From NCBI GenBank assembly GCA_963812915.1, contig CAWEXB010000003.1, forward strand, positions 372,001 through 436,000: 64,000 bases of DNA, given 5' to 3'. Of this stretch, positions 62,085 through 64,000 are shown piece after piece; position 1 is the first letter of the stretch, and the number at the start of each line of letters is the position of its first letter. The notes below the pieces were generated by a model, which did no database searches, was not told the origin of the DNA, and worked only from the letters and a program-made list of their open reading frames with translations. Made by a program: the position numbers and the translations under genes. Origin of the DNA: JACVRW01 sp963812915. Its GTDB lineage: Bacteria > Actinomycetota > Thermoleophilia > Solirubrobacterales > Thermoleophilaceae.

Positions 62085-62813
62085 GTGCGGCCGGTCCGGA
62101 TCGGCTGCTCGGGCTGGAACTACGACGACTGGCGCGGCCGCCTCTACCCCGAGGGGCTCGGCAAGGCGCGCTGGCTCAGTCGCTACGCCGAGGAGTACGA
62201 AACGGTCGAGGTCAACTCGACCTTCTACCGCCTCGCCTCACGAGACGCCGTGGCGCGCTGGGTGGAGCAGACCCCATCCGGCTTCATCTTCGCCCTCAAG
62301 GCCAGCCGCTACCTGACCCACATCCGCCGGCTGCGCGACCTTGAGCAGGGAATCGAGCGCTACTACGAGCGAATCGAGCCGCTCGTCCGATCTGACAAGC
62401 TCGGGCCGATCGTCTGGCAGCTGCCGGCGAACTTTCACCGCGACGACGAGCTGCTGTCCGGGGCGCTCGCCGCGTTGCCCGCGGGCCGCCACTGCTTCGA
62501 GTTCCGCCACGAGAGCTGGTTCAAGCCGCCGGTCTACGAGCTGTTGCGCCGACACCGCGCAGCGCTCGTTGTCGCCGACCATCCGAAGTGGCCATTCCAG
62601 GCGCGAGAGCTGACAGCGGACTGGACGCTCATCCGCCTCCACCACGGCCGCCGTGGCCGGCGTGGGAACTACTCAGAGCGCGAGCTCGACGAGTGGGCGC
62701 GCCGCATCGCACAGTGGCGCCGGCGCGCCGAGCTGTTCGTCTACTTCAACAACGACTGGGAGGGGTTCGCCGTCGACAATGCGCGCTCGCTGAGGCGGCG
62801 CTTGGCGGGGTAG
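62085..62813 (+). CDS. DUF72-family protein (TIM-barrel-like)
   Basis: This 242-residue protein matches the DUF72/YecE family: RIGCSGWNYDDWRGRLYPEG, YETVEVNSTFYRLASRDAVA, PSGFIFALKASRYLTHIRRL, GPIVWQLPANFHRDDELLSG, CFEFRHESWFKPPVYELLRR and RRAELFVYFNNDWEGFAVDN. The fold is a TIM barrel with unknown activity; a nuclease or phosphatase role has been proposed for relatives but is unproven. The start codon is GTG. The gene probably shares a transcript with the cupin gene. Confidence 0.9.
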   Translation: MRPVRIGCSGWNYDDWRGRLYPEGLGKARWLSRYAEEYETVEVNSTFYRLASRDAVARWVEQTPSGFIFALKASRYLTHIRRLRDLEQGIERYYERIEPLVRSDKLGPIVWQLPANFHRDDELLSGALAALPAGRHCFEFRHESWFKPPVYELLRRHRAALVVADHPKWPFQARELTADWTLIRLHHGRRGRRGNYSERELDEWARRIAQWRRRAELFVYFNNDWEGFAVDNARSLRRRLAG

Positions 62814-62876
62814 CCGTCAGTCGTCGAGGTCGCCGATCCAGCGATGAGCGCGCGGCGGACGGCCGGCCGAGGCCGC

Positions 62877-63686
62877 TCAGGCGGCGGCCGCGGCCGTCTC
62901 GAGTCGGTCTAGCGCGCGTCGCACCAGGCGCGACACGTGCATCTGCGAATAGCCGACGCGCTCGCCGATCTCGCGCTGAGTCAGGTCTTGCACGAAACGC
63001 AGCTCGAGCACCTGCCGCTCAACCCCGGGCAGCGCGTTCCAGGTGTTGGCGATGGCGTCGCGGCTCTCCACGAGCTGGTAGGCCGTGTCCTCGTCTCCCA
63101 ACAGGTCCACGAGCGCCGCCGACTCGCCGTCATCCGGGGCGACCGGCGCGTCGAGCGAGGCGGCCTCGTAGCACGTAGCGGCCTCGCTGGCCTCGAGCAC
63201 CTCCTCGGTCGAGCAGCGGAGCGCCTTCGCCACCTCCCGGACGGTGGGCGAACGACCGAGCCTCTTCGACAACTCCTCTCTCGCGCGACCCACCGCGATC
63301 GCCCTTTCCTGAAGCCCCCGGGGCACGTGCAGCGCCCAGCCCTTGTCGCGGAAATGGCGCTTCAGCTCGCCCAGGATCGTCGGCGCGGCGTAGCTCGTGA
63401 ATTTCGTGCCACGGCCCGGCTCGAAGCGATCGATCGCCTTGATCAGACCCAGGCTCGCGACCTGCACGAGATCGTCGAGCGGCTCCTCCGTGTACGCGTA
63501 GCGCAGCGCTAGCTCCCTGGCGAGCGGAAGGAAGCGCTCCACGAGCTCCTCACGCGCGCGCAGGTCGCCGTCGGCGTGGTAGCGGACGAGCAAGTCGCGC
63601 TCGGCCGCCTGGGTTTTGACTCGATCACGGTGCGGGCGCCGGCGATAGCCAGGCGCGGGCAGCGCCGCGAGGGTTGCAGCGGACAT
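62877..63686 (-). CDS. SigB/SigF-type alternative sigma factor
   Basis: It has 269 residues with sigma-70 regions 2-4: ARELALRYAYTEEPLDDLVQ, VASLGLIKAIDRFEPGRGTK, FTSYAAPTILGELKRHFRDK, GWALHVPRGLQERAIAVGRA, LGRSPTVREVAKALRCSTEE, VLELRFVQDLTQREIGERVG and YSQMHVSRLVRRALDRLE. The ILGELKRHFRDKGW segment and length mark the SigB/SigF/SigG stress and sporulation group. No anti-sigma/anti-anti-sigma gene lies next to it on this side. ATG 63686 has GGAGG 9-10 nt upstream. The divergent gene at 63898 has a SigF-like promoter. Confidence 0.93.
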   Translation of the reverse strand: MSAATLAALPAPGYRRRPHRDRVKTQAAERDLLVRYHADGDLRAREELVERFLPLARELALRYAYTEEPLDDLVQVASLGLIKAIDRFEPGRGTKFTSYAAPTILGELKRHFRDKGWALHVPRGLQERAIAVGRAREELSKRLGRSPTVREVAKALRCSTEEVLEASEAATCYEAASLDAPVAPDDGESAALVDLLGDEDTAYQLVESRDAIANTWNALPGVERQVLELRFVQDLTQREIGERVGYSQMHVSRLVRRALDRLETAAAAA

Positions 63687-63860
63687 GTTGTGGACCTCCG
63701 TCGTTCTTGACGTGAGGTCCGCAGCGCGGCCGACCCAAACGACCGTGCTTCGTCCCCCCTCTATTGACCCTATGCCGCCTCGGGCCGGAACAACGACCCG
63801 AATGCGTCAATGCGTGACTTAATTCTGTCCGCCGAGGGCCCTTCCTAAACCCCTCGACTC

Positions 63861-63887
63861 GGTCTTCGCAGCGCCTCGATCGGGTAC
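63861..63887 (+). promoter_or_regulatory. SigB/SigF-type promoter candidate
   Basis: GGTCT (63861-63865) and GGGTAC (63882-63887) with 16 nt between match the GGTTT-N15-GGGTA pattern of SigF promoters. It lies 10 nt before ATG 63898 and 175 nt from the divergent sigma gene of that group. Confidence 0.4.
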
Positions 63888-63897
63888 CAAAAGGGCA

Positions 63898-64000
63898 TGG
63901 AACGCGACCCTCATCACGCGCTGAACAATCCCGTCGGCGAGCCGGACGAGACCGAGTGGCCCGACCCCTACGAAAGGCGCGAAGACCCGCGCGACGAGGA
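63898..64000 (+). CDS. N-terminus of a small conserved protein, cut by the window end
   Basis: Thirty-four codons are visible: MERDPHHALNNPVGEPDETE, WPDPYERREDPRDE. The motif HHALNNPVGEPDxTEWPDPY recurs in short actinobacterial proteins near stress sigma factors, as far as I recall. The function is unknown. It is divergent from the SigB/SigF-type gene and follows a candidate promoter of that type. Confidence 0.6.

Overview
The window is GC-rich chromosomal DNA from an actinobacterium, most plausibly of the Thermoleophilia/Solirubrobacter type. The evidence is indirect: very high GC with GTG starts, a PspC-domain histidine kinase with a LiaF-like partner, an hpf-secA-prfB order, a suicide-type uracil-DNA glycosylase (UdgX), an eRF1-like release factor, and many genes without a Shine-Dalgarno whose start lies 6-8 nt after a TANNNT box (leaderless transcripts). 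The lineage is inferred, not shown. Housekeeping genes dominate; there is no phage, plasmid, CRISPR array or complete insertion sequence.

Layout. 1-3298: nucleotide-sugar genes (UDP-glucose dehydrogenase interrupted by an intein, sugar-phosphate nucleotidyltransferase, phosphoglucose/phosphomannose isomerase). 3314-6430: merR-ahcY operon plus a second S-adenosylhomocysteine hydrolase homologue with altered catalytic residues, ended by a perfect hairpin. 6455-10678: LysR regulator, secreted protein, broken acetyltransferase, UDP-sugar pyrophosphorylase. 10679-11542: a repeat-rich island without a convincing gene. 11543-20957: ctaG, comF, secreted protein, hpf, secA, prfB (programmed frameshift), groES, ftsH. 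20953-21115: a 163-bp imperfect palindrome. 21176-24674: NAD synthesis (nadC, nadA) with a Nudix-winged-helix regulator of NrtR type. 24745-30123: secreted proteins, a RibD-C reductase and a two-component system with PepSY and repeat-protein partners. 30205-35331: ftsE-ftsX-ctp-rnr-smpB. 35279-39287: a sigma/Crp remnant and a LiaFSR-like envelope-stress cluster. 39445-39806: tmRNA. 39849-44173: ParB-like protein, carbonic anhydrase, 5'-3' exonuclease, phosphoesterase, UdgX, CDP-alcohol phosphatidyltransferase. 44250-44363: two 50-bp hairpin repeats. 44453-53338: amino-acid catabolism and uptake (GntR regulator, leucine-type dehydrogenase, indolepyruvate:ferredoxin oxidoreductase, glutamate-type ABC transporter). 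53417-64000: VOC protein, flavoprotein, glutamate-cysteine ligase family, primary-type sigma factor, eRF1-like factor, MarR with an ABC exporter, cupin, DUF72, SigB/SigF-type sigma factor and the start of a small gene.

How the genes fit together. Ribosome rescue and translation termination are well represented: tmRNA, SmpB and an RNase R-like nuclease, with RF2, hibernation factor HPF and an eRF1-like protein. The NAD regulator sits beside nadA and nadC. The dehydrogenase/ferredoxin-oxidoreductase/transporter block looks like one regulon for amino-acid use under a FadR-type repressor.

Caution. At least eight otherwise intact genes are broken by single-base insertions or deletions, two of them in the same GCGCCGCGA context. 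Sequencing or assembly error is more likely than decay, so the affected genes should be treated as probably functional until the sequence is checked. Several dispersed palindromic repeat families, including one with a compensatory base change in its inner stem, are the least explained part of the window.
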